Part shown: positions 42,459-51,941 of the stretch, piece by piece
Layout: each line of letters begins with the position of its first letter
Position numbering within the stretch: the first letter of the stretch is position 1
Assembly (NCBI GenBank): GCA_051881455.1
Contig: JBJEPX010000006.1
Span: 1 to 64,000, forward strand
From: Fimenecus sp051881455
Lineage (GTDB): Bacteria; Bacillota; Clostridia; Oscillospirales; Acutalibacteraceae
Direction: 5' to 3'
Length of the DNA stretch: 64,000 bases
Translations under genes and position numbers: made by a program
Notes under the pieces: generated by a model
Database searches by the model: none
Seen by the model: the letters and a program-made list of their open reading frames with translations, nothing else
Told to the model about the DNA's origin: nothing

Positions 42459-43685
42459 TCACTTCAAAATCGCTTTATAAAAGACTTTTTTGCCCTTTTT
42501 AATGATTACATATCCCTTTTCAAAATCGCTCTTATTAAGGGCTTTAAAAGGCTCTGTAACTTTTTCGTCGTCAACCGACACACCACCCTGTTCAATAAGA
42601 CGGCGGCACTCACCTTTTGACTTTGCAATACCGGCTTTAATCATAATGTCGGAAACAAGAACCGCACCGTCATTAAAATCTGCATCGGTAATTTCAACGG
42701 TAGGCATATTTTCTGTATTTCCTTTACCGGAGAAGAGCGCTCTTGCACCCTCCTGAGCCATTTGTGCTTCCTCCTCGCCGTGAACAAGTTTTGTAAGCTC
42801 AAAGGCAAGTATTTCTTTTGCGGTGTTAAGCTGACTGCCCTCCCATGAATCCATCTTTTTAATCTCCTCAATAGGCAGGAAGGTAAGCATCTTTATGCAT
42901 TTAAGAACATCAGCATCATCAACATTTCTCCAATACTGGTAAAACTCAAAGGGAGTTGTTTTATTTGCGTCAAGCCATACGGCGTTGCCTGCTGTTTTAC
43001 CCATTTTTTTGCCCTGTGAGTCAGTAAGAAGCGTTATAGTCATTGCGTGAGCGTCTTTGCCAAGCTTTTTACGGATAAGCTCTGTACCGCCAAGCATATT
43101 GCTCCACTGGTCGTCACCGCCGAACTGCAAATTACAGTCATAGTTTTTAAACATATGATAAAAGTCATAGCTCTGCATAATCATATAGTTAAATTCAAGG
43201 AAAGAAAGACCTTTTTCCATTCTTTGCTTATAACATTCGGCACGGAGCATATTGTTAACAGAGAAACAAGCGCCCACCTCACGGAGAAGCTCAACATAGT
43301 TAAGGTTTAAAAGCCAATCGGCATTGTTTACCATCAAAGCCTTACCGTCGCTGAAATCAATAAATCTTTCCATTTGGCGCTTAAAGCAGGCCGCATTATG
43401 CTCAATATCTTCGCGGGTAAGCATTTTACGCATATCCGTTCTTCCAGACGGGTCACCAATCATTGTAGTGCCGCCGCCGATAAGCGCAATCGGCTTATTG
43501 CCTGCCATTTGAAGTCTTTTCATCAAAGTTAGAGCCATAAAGTGACCTGCCGTAAGGCTGTCGGCAGTGCAGTCAAACCCGATATAGAAAACAGCCTTTC
43601 CGTTATTTACAAGTTCACGGATATTTTCTTCATCTGTTACCTGCGCAATAAGTCCTCTTTCCTGTAATTCTTCGTAAATTCCCAT
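42459..43685 (-). CDS. tyrS: Tyrosyl-tRNA synthetase
   Basis: TyrS charges tRNA-Tyr. From ATG 43685 the protein has 408 residues. Class I motifs are visible: FDCTADSLTAGH in the HIGH position, GGDDQWSNMLGG for tyrosine recognition, and KMGKTAGN in the KMSKS position. A C-terminal S4-like RNA-binding domain ends the protein (GECRRLIEQGGVSVDDEKV). A longer in-frame start 12 codons upstream covers the AGGAGG ribosome binding site and is not used. Expression is controlled by the T-box leader at 43702-43960. It is convergent with the lysine operon. Confidence 0.97.
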   Translation of the reverse strand: MGIYEELQERGLIAQVTDEENIRELVNNGKAVFYIGFDCTADSLTAGHFMALTLMKRLQMAGNKPIALIGGGTTMIGDPSGRTDMRKMLTREDIEHNAACFKRQMERFIDFSDGKALMVNNADWLLNLNYVELLREVGACFSVNNMLRAECYKQRMEKGLSFLEFNYMIMQSYDFYHMFKNYDCNLQFGGDDQWSNMLGGTELIRKKLGKDAHAMTITLLTDSQGKKMGKTAGNAVWLDANKTTPFEFYQYWRNVDDADVLKCIKMLTFLPIEEIKKMDSWEGSQLNTAKEILAFELTKLVHGEEEAQMAQEGARALFSGKGNTENMPTVEITDADFNDGAVLVSDIMIKAGIAKSKGECRRLIEQGGVSVDDEKVTEPFKALNKSDFEKGYVIIKKGKKVFYKAILK

Positions 43686-43701
43686 AATAGTTATTCCTCC
43701 T

Positions 43702-43733
43702 AAAAAATAAGTCCCCTGCAAAATGCAGAGGAC
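43702..43733 (-). terminator. Regulated terminator of the tyrS T-box
   Basis: On the minus strand GTCCTCTGCA pairs with TGCAGGGGAC (one G-U pair), loop TTT, followed by TTATTTTTT. It competes with the T-box antiterminator. Confidence 0.92.
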
Positions 43734-43960
43734 GAAAAAATTCGTGTTACCACCTCAGTTTACTGTTCCCTCACAGAAAACAGCCTCAACGAGTAACAAT
43801 CATTACTCTGTACTGTAACGGGTACGCCCGACTTTTCCTACTGTAATTTTCAGAAAAGCAACTCAACGATGTATTTCACAAATCTTGCGTACGCCTTTTC
43901 ACCAACCAAACGCTCTCTGAAACTGCAAGAGTTTTGTTACTTCTTCGTGTCAATGTCATT
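43702..43960 (-). promoter_or_regulatory. Tyrosine-specific T-box leader of tyrS
   Basis: On the minus strand the leader contains the stem I elements (AGAGAGCG, then GTGAAATACATC near 43880-43869), with a TAC tyrosine specifier at 43871-43873. The T-box core GAGGTGGTAACACG lies at 43743-43756. A terminator hairpin at 43702-43733 follows directly. Uncharged tRNA-Tyr would pair with the specifier and the antiterminator and allow transcription of tyrS. Confidence 0.95.
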
Positions 43961-43967
43961 AAGCAAT

Positions 43968-43995
43968 ATTATACACATTTTAAAATTATTGTCAA
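43968..43995 (-). promoter_or_regulatory. Promoter of tyrS overlapping the recN stop
   Basis: On the minus strand TTGACA (43990-43995) and TATAAT (43968-43973) are separated by 16 bases. The -35 box lies on the final codons of recN, so tyrS has its own promoter immediately after recN. Confidence 0.75.
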
Positions 43996-45668
43996 GAATA
44001 ATTTTTAGCGTTATCAATCATTTCGGCGGCGGCATCTAACGAAAGCTTTGTAGGCTCGGCGCCGCCCATAATTCGTGCCAACTCATAAACTCTGCCGTTA
44101 TTATCCAGGGAATCAACCCGCGTATATGTTTTACCGTCCTTTTCCGATTTTGATATGAGAAAATGGTTATCGGCAAAGGCGGCAATCTGTGCCAAATGTG
44201 TAACGCACAAGACCTGACGGTTTGAGGACACCTCTTTAAGCTTAATACCGATTTTTTGCGCCGCACGGCCGCTCACGCCCGTATCAACCTCATCAAATAT
44301 AAGAGTGTCAATATTATCCTTTGAGGCAAGCACATTTTTAATTGCAAGCATAATTCTTGAAAGCTCGCCGCCCGAAGCAATTTTTGAAAGAGGTTTAGGT
44401 TCTTCGCCCTTGTTAGCGGAAATCAGGAAATATATTTCATCAGCGCCTGTTTCGTCAAAATTCTTTGAATTTTGAACAATTTTAAATGTGATTGACGCCA
44501 TATCAAGGAACTGCAATTCATCGCTTACGGAAGAAATAAAAGCGTAGCCGTATTTCTTTCTGTTTTCGGAAAGATTATCTGCGGCAATTTTCAATAAATT
44601 CAAAGACTCCTTCAATTCAATTTCATATTGTTCTTTAAGTTTATCGGCAAAAGTAACGCTTTCCAATTCTTTTTTAGCATTTTCAAGAAAAGACAGTATT
44701 TCTTCTTCAGTACTGCCGTATTTTTTTGACAATCTGTAAATTACATCAAGGCGTTCTTCAATTTCGTCAAGCTCTTTAGGGTCGATATCAAGATTATACA
44801 AAAATCGGTTTAATTCAGTTGCACAATCGGCAATATTATAAGACATATCCGAAATTTGCTCCGCCGTCTCGTTAAGACTTTCATCAAAAGAAGATGCTTT
44901 TGTCACGCTGTCGGCAATATCGGAAAGCATATCACCGGCGCCTTTAAAATCATCGCCGCCGTTAATCAATGTAACCGCATTATTCACAAGTTCAATCAGA
45001 CTTTCTGCATTTTGAAGAACCTTGCGTCTTTTTTCAAGTTCCTCTCTTTCGCCGACTTTTATATCAGCGTCTTCAATTTCATTTATTTGAAAGGTCAACA
45101 AATCAATTATTCTTGCTTTTTCGCCCTCGTCAACAATCAAACTCTCAAATTTTTTCTTTGCAGATAAGTATTTTTCGTAGGATACAGCGTATGCGTTTCT
45201 TATATCGCTGTTTTCAGCATAACTGTCGATATAAGTATAGTGCAAATCCTCGTTTAACAAGTTGTGGTTATCAAGCTGACCGTGAACATTTATAAGAGCC
45301 TGCCCGATTCTTTTAAGCATTGATACTGTTGCGGATGCCCCGTTAATTCTGCATATATTTTTGCCGTCCGAGGTCATTTTTCTGAACAATAAAAGCGATT
45401 TATCACTCTCATTGTCAATTCCCATTTCGTCTAAAATGCTTGCAACTGATGGTGAAATATCTTGAAAAACAGCAGTAACCTCTGCAAAATCGCTGTCGGT
45501 TCTGATAAGCTCGCGGGAAGTGCGCTCACCGAGGATTGCGTTAATTGCGTCAATAATTATTGACTTACCTGCGCCTGTTTCTCCCGTTAACACATTCAGC
45601 CCGCCGTCAAAATCAATAACAGCCTCTTTAATTATTGCAATATTGTTGATTCTTAAATGAGAAAGCAT
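43992..45668 (-). CDS. recN: DNA repair protein RecN
   Basis: RecN is an SMC-like ATPase acting early in double-strand break repair. The 558-residue protein has Walker A GETGAGKSIIIDAI near residue 31, a long central coiled-coil region with Glu/Lys-rich heptads (about residues 150-370), and the C-terminal IASGGELSRIMLAIKNVL signature plus Walker B TLIFDEVDTGVSG. The N-terminus MLSHLRINNIAIIKEAVIDF is standard. It follows argR after four bases, as in other Firmicutes. In Bacillus spoIVB and spo0A come next; here tyrS does. Confidence 0.97.
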   Translation of the reverse strand: MLSHLRINNIAIIKEAVIDFDGGLNVLTGETGAGKSIIIDAINAILGERTSRELIRTDSDFAEVTAVFQDISPSVASILDEMGIDNESDKSLLLFRKMTSDGKNICRINGASATVSMLKRIGQALINVHGQLDNHNLLNEDLHYTYIDSYAENSDIRNAYAVSYEKYLSAKKKFESLIVDEGEKARIIDLLTFQINEIEDADIKVGEREELEKRRKVLQNAESLIELVNNAVTLINGGDDFKGAGDMLSDIADSVTKASSFDESLNETAEQISDMSYNIADCATELNRFLYNLDIDPKELDEIEERLDVIYRLSKKYGSTEEEILSFLENAKKELESVTFADKLKEQYEIELKESLNLLKIAADNLSENRKKYGYAFISSVSDELQFLDMASITFKIVQNSKNFDETGADEIYFLISANKGEEPKPLSKIASGGELSRIMLAIKNVLASKDNIDTLIFDEVDTGVSGRAAQKIGIKLKEVSSNRQVLCVTHLAQIAAFADNHFLISKSEKDGKTYTRVDSLDNNGRVYELARIMGGAEPTKLSLDAAAEMIDNAKNYS

Positions 45669-45672
45669 ATAA

Positions 45673-46119
45673 TCAGCCTTTCAACATTGACTTAATTGAA
45701 TGAACTACATCGTCTGTTGCGTTTATATCTTTACAAACCGTAAAAATCGTATCGTCGCCCGCGATTGTACCTACAATTCCGGGCATATTCATATTATCAA
45801 GAGCGATGCACGCGGCATTCGCCGTGCCCGCATAGCACTTTACAACTACAATATTCATTGCTGATTCGACGGACAGCGCGGAGCGGGCAAAAATCATTCT
45901 GAAATTATCGTCATTATCTTTACTTTCACTGACAGCATAACGCGTTTCATTTTTACCGTAATGCTCTTTAATCAGTTTCAGCTCTTTAATATCGCGGGAA
46001 ATCGTCGCCTGAGTAACGGTATAGCCATTTTCGGCGAGCATTGAGATAATTTCCTCTTGTGTGGAAACATTATTGTTCTTTATAAAGCTTAAAATTAATT
46101 CCTGCCTGTTCTTTTTCAT
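45673..46119 (-). CDS. argR: Arginine repressor ArgR/AhrC
   Basis: ArgR represses arginine synthesis when arginine is bound. The 148-residue protein has an N-terminal winged helix (KKNRQELILSFIKNNNVSTQEEIISML, then TQATISRDIKELKLI) and a C-terminal hexamerisation and arginine domain with GTIAGDDTIF, the conserved GTIAGDDT motif. Length is normal. It lies between nadK and recN in the conserved housekeeping cluster. No arginine genes are in the window, so its targets are elsewhere. The nadK stop and this ATG are four bases apart. Confidence 0.95.
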   Translation of the reverse strand: MKKNRQELILSFIKNNNVSTQEEIISMLAENGYTVTQATISRDIKELKLIKEHYGKNETRYAVSESKDNDDNFRMIFARSALSVESAMNIVVVKCYAGTANAACIALDNMNMPGIVGTIAGDDTIFTVCKDINATDDVVHSIKSMLKG

Positions 46120-46123
46120 TTGA

Positions 46124-46981
46124 TTACCCCCTTCTCTGTGTTAATTTGCTGTTGAGTATATCAAAAAACTCATCGGACTTTATTCTTATAAATTCGGCAT
46201 AATACTCTGATTTGGAAATAATTATTTCGCATTTTTCGGAAATTTCCATTGATTTTTCGCCGTCTGTTGAAACTGACAGACGCTGTTCGGAATTCACAGT
46301 GGATTTCACTGTAATTACAGATTTATCGTTAAATACCAACGAACGGTTTAAGGGTGAGTGTGTGCATATGGGCGTCAGCATTATACATTGAAGATTCGGG
46401 TCAATAACGGGACCGCCCGCAGACCAAGAATAAGCGGTTGAACCTGTGGGAGTTGAAATCACTACGCCGTCGGCACGGTAATTATTTATTTTTCTGCTGT
46501 CACAGAAAACATCAAGGTCAATAAGCTTTATTTCTTCACCGCGAGCCACTGCAACATCATTAAGACAGTAACCTAACAATCGCTTTCCCGCTCCGTCATT
46601 CAATTCAACTTTAAGCATCATTCGCTTATCTGTCGTATATTCGCCCGAAATAAGCTTTTCAAGCAGATAAAGCTCATTTCCTTCAAGGCCAGCCAAAAAC
46701 GCTAAATTACCTGCATTTATGCAAAGTACGGGCTTTTTTAACACTGCCGCCTGCTTTGCAGCATGAATAAACGAGCCGTCTCCGCCGATTGCAATTATTA
46801 AATCGGACAAATTATAAATATCTTTTGAAAACCTGTCTTCGGTAATATGTGAGGACAAAACATCTGCCGCGGATATATCGAAAAAATATTCAATATTTAG
46901 TTTATCAAGTTGTGCAACAGTTTTTTCGGTTATTTCTTCTGCCTTTTCACGGGTAAAATTCGGAACTATACCTATTTTCAC
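46124..46981 (-). CDS. nadK: NAD kinase
   Basis: NadK phosphorylates NAD to NADP. The 285-residue protein has the family GGDGSF motif in IIAIGGDGSFIHAAK, followed by NAGNLAFLAG and the second NAD site RADGVVISTPTGSTAYSWSAGGP near residue 170. PICTHSPLNRSLV follows. The N-terminus MKIGIVPNFTREKA matches. Gene order tlyA-nadK-argR is usual for Clostridia. It is separated from tlyA by two bases and from argR by four, indicating a single operon. Confidence 0.97.
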   Translation of the reverse strand: MKIGIVPNFTREKAEEITEKTVAQLDKLNIEYFFDISAADVLSSHITEDRFSKDIYNLSDLIIAIGGDGSFIHAAKQAAVLKKPVLCINAGNLAFLAGLEGNELYLLEKLISGEYTTDKRMMLKVELNDGAGKRLLGYCLNDVAVARGEEIKLIDLDVFCDSRKINNYRADGVVISTPTGSTAYSWSAGGPVIDPNLQCIMLTPICTHSPLNRSLVFNDKSVITVKSTVNSEQRLSVSTDGEKSMEISEKCEIIISKSEYYAEFIRIKSDEFFDILNSKLTQRRG

Positions 46982-46983
46982 TG

Positions 46984-47799
46984 TTAATCACCGTCCAATT
47001 CCTTATGAGACATTTCCGTGACGCTGTCAATTTCATTTTCTGACACAGAATTTACATTTTTCCCATCTTTTATAAGATAAATCAGGTATTCAATGTTGCC
47101 CTCGGGTCCCTTTACGGGAGAAAAGTCCAAACCGTATACGGAAAAGCCGGATTCAAAAGCAAAATCCGCAACATTTCTTATGACTTCCTTGTGAGTTTCA
47201 ATATCTCTTACAACGCCTTTTTTGCCGACTTTTTCCTTTCCAGCCTCAAACTGCGGTTTTATTAAAGCGACACATGCGCCACCGTCTTTTAAAAATCCAA
47301 ACAGCACGGGCAATATCTTATTTAATGATATAAACGAAACATCAATACTGGCAAAATCAATTTTCTCACTTACAGTTTCGTCTGTAAGATACCTGAAATT
47401 TGTTCTTTCAAGGTTTATTACTCTTTCATCTGTACGCAGTTTCCATGCGAGCTGACCGTATCCCACATCAATTGCATATACCTTAACGGCACCGCATTGA
47501 AGCATGCAATCGGTAAAGCCCCCTGTTGAAGCGCCGATGTCCATACAAACGCAGTTCGTAAGTGATATAGGAAAAACCTTCATAGCCTTTTCAAGCTTAT
47601 ATCCGCCCCTGCTTACAAACGGCATTTTCTTGCCTTTAAATTCAATTATATCTTTTTCCTTTACTGCATAACCCGACTTTGTTTCTTTTTGACCGTTAAC
47701 ATAAATCTCGCCTGACATAATCAAAGCCGATGCCTTTGAACGGGTTTCGGCAATCCCAAGTTCAAAAACCGCAGTATCAAGTCTCTTTTTTTCAGCCAT
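46984..47799 (-). CDS. tlyA: TlyA-type rRNA 2'-O-methyltransferase
   Basis: TlyA adds 2'-O-methyl groups to ribosomal RNA in both subunits in mycobacteria. The 271-residue protein has an N-terminal S4 RNA-binding domain (KKRLDTAVFELGIAETRSKASALI, then GEIYVNG) and an FtsJ-like SAM domain with CMDIGASTGGFTDCMLQ. GYGQLAWKLRTDERV, the motif with the catalytic lysine region, and LIKPQFEAGKEKVGKKGVVRD follow. Some databases call it hemolysin A, but the methyltransferase role is better supported. The start overlaps the end of dxs by eight bases. Confidence 0.93.
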   Translation of the reverse strand: MAEKKRLDTAVFELGIAETRSKASALIMSGEIYVNGQKETKSGYAVKEKDIIEFKGKKMPFVSRGGYKLEKAMKVFPISLTNCVCMDIGASTGGFTDCMLQCGAVKVYAIDVGYGQLAWKLRTDERVINLERTNFRYLTDETVSEKIDFASIDVSFISLNKILPVLFGFLKDGGACVALIKPQFEAGKEKVGKKGVVRDIETHKEVIRNVADFAFESGFSVYGLDFSPVKGPEGNIEYLIYLIKDGKNVNSVSENEIDSVTEMSHKELDGD

Positions 47800-49654
47800 T
47801 TTTGTTCTCCGAAATTCTTCTTACCATGCTGTCACAATCCAAGCCGTATTTTTTCATCAAGGAATCAACAGGAGCATGATGCACAAACTCATCATTAACA
47901 GCAATGTGATGATATTTGCCGCCAAATCCTCTTTCAGCAAGCATATCGGCAAAGCTTTGACCTATACCGCCTGAGCGTTCGGATTCCTCAAAAAAATAAA
48001 TGAATTTGAAATTTAAAGCAGCGGTTACTGCATCTTCATCAATGGGTTTAATCCTGTTTAGTATCAGCAATGATACATTGTTTCCTGCTTCTTTAAGTTT
48101 TTTCACCGCATTTGCCGCCTGAGCTGAAATTCTGCCGTAAGTCACAATAAGCGTGTCACCGTTCTGCACGAACAAATCGAAGTTATTTTCACTTACAGTA
48201 AAATCTTCGGGAAGTATTACTTCATTTCCTCTCGGGTAACGGATAACAGTAATGTTTTCAGCATTTTTTATTGCACAATTAAAATCATACCGCATTCTTT
48301 TAAAGGTATAAGGGGAATAGACAGTTATATCGGGAACGCTGTTTAAAAACGGCACATCGAGAATTCCCTGATGCGTAACACCGTCCTCACCAACAAATCC
48401 TGCTCTGTCCAACGCAATAATTATTTTTTGCTTTTGCAGTGCGCAGTCGTGAATCAACTGGTCATAAGCTCTTTGCAGAAAAGTGGAATAAACGGCTACA
48501 ACCGGTATCATTCCGCCTTTGGCAAGACCTGATGCAAAGGTTACTGCGTGTTCCTCAGCTATTCCCACATCAAAAAATCTTTCAGGATAACACTCGGCAA
48601 AATCTTTAAGACCTGTTCCCAATGACATTGCCGCAGTAATCGCACATATTCTTTTATCATTTTCAGCATGTGCACACATCATCTTGCCGAATTCAGATGA
48701 AAAATTAGCGCCTGAATGCATGGGCTCTCCTGTTTCAACATTAAATTCAGATATGCCGTGATATACGCTCGGTGATTCCTCTGCGAAATTATATCCCTTG
48801 CCTTTCACGGTATTTATATGCAACAGTACAGGACCGTTAACCAGCTTTGCGCTGTATAGTGCCTCGCAAAGCTGTTCAATATTATTCCCGTCAATCGGGC
48901 CCATATATCTGAATCCCAAATCTTCAAAAAATGTGCTTTTGTATATTCTGTTTTTTATGCTGGTTTTAAGATTATATATGCTTTTTGAAATATGTTCACC
49001 TACAAGAGGAATACGGTTTATGGCGCGTTCTGTACGGGCTTTCATTCTAAAATATTCAGGTTTTGAACGGATTACGGCGAGATATCGTGCCATAGAGCCT
49101 ACATTCGGCGAAATTGACATATTATTGTCGTTAAGAATAACAATAAGCCGTGTTTTTGACCGCCCCGCATTGTTCAGCGCCTCATAAGCCAAGCCGCCTG
49201 TAAGTGCACCGTCACCAATTACAGCTATCGTGAAATCGCCTTTTCCCAACTGCTTATTTGCGGTCGCAATTCCCAAAGCGGCGGAAATCGAAGTGCTTGA
49301 ATGACCGCTGTAAAATATATCGTGCAAACTTTCCTCGGGCGAAGAAAAGCCTGAAATTCCGTTTTCTTTACGGAGTGTTGAAAACTTTTCAAAACGTCCT
49401 GTTAAAATCTTATGAGTATAAACCTGATGCCCTACATCCCAGATAATTTTATCGTCGGGAGAGTTAAAAACTTTGTGTAAAGCAACGGATAACTCCACAA
49501 CGCCGAGGTTCGATGAAAGATGCCCGCCGTTTTGAGATACGGTATCCACTAAAACCTGTCTGATTTCACCGCTCAGTTCATCAAGCTCACAATAATTCAG
49601 TTTTTTCAAATCATAGGGAGAATTTATATTTCCCAAGAATTTAAAATTTTCCAA
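47792..49654 (-). CDS. dxs: 1-deoxy-D-xylulose-5-phosphate synthase
   Basis: Dxs starts the non-mevalonate isoprenoid pathway from pyruvate and glyceraldehyde 3-phosphate. From TTG 49654 the protein has 620 residues. Thiamine diphosphate binding is at GDGALTGGLAYEALNNAG, and transketolase-like LDRAGFVGEDGVTHQG and IRYPRGNE follow. The N-terminal SSNLGVVELSVALH and DVGHQVYTHKI are conserved. I prefer 49654, where GGAG lies eight bases upstream; TTG 49672 overlaps the ispA stop and has no site. It lies in the operon between ispA and tlyA, coupling the two isoprenoid steps. Confidence 0.95.
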   Translation of the reverse strand: MENFKFLGNINSPYDLKKLNYCELDELSGEIRQVLVDTVSQNGGHLSSNLGVVELSVALHKVFNSPDDKIIWDVGHQVYTHKILTGRFEKFSTLRKENGISGFSSPEESLHDIFYSGHSSTSISAALGIATANKQLGKGDFTIAVIGDGALTGGLAYEALNNAGRSKTRLIVILNDNNMSISPNVGSMARYLAVIRSKPEYFRMKARTERAINRIPLVGEHISKSIYNLKTSIKNRIYKSTFFEDLGFRYMGPIDGNNIEQLCEALYSAKLVNGPVLLHINTVKGKGYNFAEESPSVYHGISEFNVETGEPMHSGANFSSEFGKMMCAHAENDKRICAITAAMSLGTGLKDFAECYPERFFDVGIAEEHAVTFASGLAKGGMIPVVAVYSTFLQRAYDQLIHDCALQKQKIIIALDRAGFVGEDGVTHQGILDVPFLNSVPDITVYSPYTFKRMRYDFNCAIKNAENITVIRYPRGNEVILPEDFTVSENNFDLFVQNGDTLIVTYGRISAQAANAVKKLKEAGNNVSLLILNRIKPIDEDAVTAALNFKFIYFFEESERSGGIGQSFADMLAERGFGGKYHHIAVNDEFVHHAPVDSLMKKYGLDCDSMVRRISENKNG

Positions 49655-49668
49655 AAAACTAACTCCAA

Positions 49669-50550
49669 TCAATATGTTCTGTCAGCCAGCAATAATGCAA
49701 TTTGTTCAAGAACAGAAGTATCACCGTTAATATCTTTTAATGAATCTATCGCCTTTGCGGTAAGCTCTTTAACATATTCTTTGGATTTTTCAATTCCAAG
49801 ATACTTCACTACCGTTGATTTATCATTCTTATCGTCACTGCCTACAGGCTTTCCAAGTGTTTTTTCGTCACCGACAATATCAAGTATATCGTCAACGATT
49901 TGAAATGCTATTCCAAGATTTTCGCCATAATTGCAGGCGGCTTTAATTTCACGCTGTGTGCAGTTTTCAGATGTTAAGCAACCTAAAACAGCGGCGGCTT
50001 TAATAAGCGCACAGGTTTTTAAAGAATACATCTTTGTAACCTCTTCAACAGTAGGGGTTTCGTTTTCAAACTGCAAATCGAGAACCTGACCGCCAACCAT
50101 ACCGTTAATTCCTGCAAATGAAGAGAGGAAAGATACTGCCTTTACAATATTTTCCTTGGAAACACTTCTGACGCAGGAAAGCACACAAAAAGCCTCAGTA
50201 AGCAATGCGTCACCTGCAAGAAGTGCGTTGTCTTCACCGAAAGCAATATGACACGAAGGCTTTCCACGACGCATATCGTCATTATCCATACAGGGCAAAT
50301 CGTCGTGAATAAGCGAATATGTGTGAATCATTTCAACAGCACAGCCAAAATCGACTGCCGCTTCAAAATTACCGCCGCAGGCTTTTGAAAACTCTACAGT
50401 CAAGAGGGGCCGTATTCTTTTTCCGCCGCCCTGCGCGCTGTATTTCATAGCGGAGGTAACAACAGATTCCATATTTTCGGAAAGAAGCGCCTCCAACCTT
50501 TTTGATACGGTGTCAGCAACGGACGTTATATATTCATTCAAATCATTCAT
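49669..50550 (-). CDS. ispA: Polyprenyl synthetase, farnesyl diphosphate synthase (IspA-like)
   Basis: IspA condenses isopentenyl and allylic diphosphates to farnesyl diphosphate. The 293-residue protein has the first aspartate motif DDLPCMDNDDMRRGKPSCH and the second DDILDIVGDEKTLGKPVGSD, each with the expected surrounding residues. The chain is all-helical by composition. It begins inside the end of xseB (eight-base overlap) and precedes dxs. The chain length fits the short-chain prenyltransferases; product specificity (C15 versus C20) is not settled by eye. Confidence 0.93.
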   Translation of the reverse strand: MNDLNEYITSVADTVSKRLEALLSENMESVVTSAMKYSAQGGGKRIRPLLTVEFSKACGGNFEAAVDFGCAVEMIHTYSLIHDDLPCMDNDDMRRGKPSCHIAFGEDNALLAGDALLTEAFCVLSCVRSVSKENIVKAVSFLSSFAGINGMVGGQVLDLQFENETPTVEEVTKMYSLKTCALIKAAAVLGCLTSENCTQREIKAACNYGENLGIAFQIVDDILDIVGDEKTLGKPVGSDDKNDKSTVVKYLGIEKSKEYVKELTAKAIDSLKDINGDTSVLEQIALLLADRTY

Positions 50551-50737
50551 TGATTTTTACCTCGTTCAAATCGGTGATTTTTTGCTTTGCGTCATTCAGC
50601 TTGGTTTTACAAAAATCAGCAAGCTTAATTCCCTCTTCGTAAAGCTTTAAGGAATCGTCAAGGGTACTCGTTCCTTCTTCAAGAGTTTTTGCAATTTCTT
50701 CAAGTCTCTTTATTGCCTGCTCATATGTCATTTTCAT
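50543..50737 (-). CDS. xseB: Exodeoxyribonuclease VII small subunit
   Basis: XseB pairs with XseA to degrade single-stranded DNA. The 64-residue protein shows the family pattern TYEQAIKRLEEIAKTLEEG, then LDDSLKLYEEGIKLADFCKTKLNDAKQKI. It is entirely helical in composition. It overlaps both xseA (17 bases) and ispA (eight bases), so translation is coupled. Length is normal for the family. RBS is inside xseA. Confidence 0.95.
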   Translation of the reverse strand: MKMTYEQAIKRLEEIAKTLEEGTSTLDDSLKLYEEGIKLADFCKTKLNDAKQKITDLNEVKINE

Positions 50738-51938
50738 AATTCACCTCAATAATTTTTGCTTTTGCGTTTCCCTTAGCAAAAGTTATATCAACATAATTGC
50801 CTACTTTCAGGTCTTTCGACGAGATAACAGCACAGTCGTTTTGCTTTACGATTGCATAACCTCTTGAAAGCACCTTAATAGGACTCAACGTGTGCAGTAT
50901 TTCACAAATGTGAGAAAACTCAGCTGACAGCAACTCATATTGTTTCACCGTGCTGTCGCAAACGGTTTTTCTTAAAGAATCCAGATACAATTCGCAGTTG
51001 TCAAAAAAGCCGTGAGGATTTTCAAGAACCGGTTTATTTAAAATCTCATTAAGTTCCGTGTTCAAATCATCTATCCGTGAAATTACAGAATTATAAATTG
51101 AATTTTTAAGGGAAGAAACGAAATAAAGCTGTTCCCTGAAATCGGGTACAGAAAGTTCTGCCGCGGCGGACGGTGTAGGCGCACGCAAATCTGCCGCAAG
51201 GTCGCAAATTGTATAATCGGTTTCGTGACCAACACCCGAAATTATCGGGATATGAGAATTATAAATAGCGTACGCTAATTTTTCATCGTTAAAAGGCCAC
51301 AAATCCTCTGCCGAGCCGCCGCCTCTGGCTATTATAATAACATCAGCGGCGTTCAAAACGTTGATTTTTTCAATAGCACGGCAAATCTGCTCTGCCGCCG
51401 TGTCGCCCTGAACCTGAACACCTGCAAAAACAATTTCCGCCAAGGGAAAACGACGGTTTAATACATTGAGAACATCCTGAACAGCGGCACCCGTTGGTGA
51501 AGAAATAACGCCGATTTTTGATGGATACTGAGGTATCGTTTTTTTGTGTTCGGGAGAAAAAACACCCTGTTTTGCAAGCTTCTCCTTTGTCTGCTCAAAA
51601 GCAAGGGCAAGCGCTCCAACGCCATCGGGTTGCATATCATCAATATATAGCTGATATTTGCCGTCACGCTCATAAATCGAAACTCTGCCGCGTACAATCA
51701 CGGACATACCGTTTTCCGGCTTAAATTTAAGCCTTGACGCATTGCCCGCGAACATTACAGCACTGATTGAGCACTTCTCGTCTTTCAAGCTCAAATACAA
51801 ATGACCGCTTTTGTAATGATCGACAAAATTTGATATTTCGCCGCAAACAAAAACATTATTGAGATTATCATCCTGTTCAATAATGGATTTTGTATATAGA
51901 TTAAGTTGTGAAACCGTTAGTATTAAAGGCGATTGCAT
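50721..51938 (-). CDS. xseA: Exodeoxyribonuclease VII large subunit
   Basis: XseA carries the catalytic and OB-fold domains of exonuclease VII. The 405-residue protein begins with SPLILTVSQLNLYTKSII, then CGEISNFVDHYKSGHLYLSLKD in the OB fold, and continues with SSPTGAAVQDVLNVLNRRFP and IIARGGGSAEDLWPFND in the nuclease domain. GHETDYTICDLAADLRAPTPSAAA, the conserved C-terminal catalytic block, follows. Length is normal. It starts four bases downstream of the TsaD paralogue stop and overlaps xseB. Confidence 0.96.
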   Translation of the reverse strand: MQSPLILTVSQLNLYTKSIIEQDDNLNNVFVCGEISNFVDHYKSGHLYLSLKDEKCSISAVMFAGNASRLKFKPENGMSVIVRGRVSIYERDGKYQLYIDDMQPDGVGALALAFEQTKEKLAKQGVFSPEHKKTIPQYPSKIGVISSPTGAAVQDVLNVLNRRFPLAEIVFAGVQVQGDTAAEQICRAIEKINVLNAADVIIIARGGGSAEDLWPFNDEKLAYAIYNSHIPIISGVGHETDYTICDLAADLRAPTPSAAAELSVPDFREQLYFVSSLKNSIYNSVISRIDDLNTELNEILNKPVLENPHGFFDNCELYLDSLRKTVCDSTVKQYELLSAEFSHICEILHTLSPIKVLSRGYAIVKQNDCAVISSKDLKVGNYVDITFAKGNAKAKIIEVNYENDI

Positions 51939-51941
51939 ATA

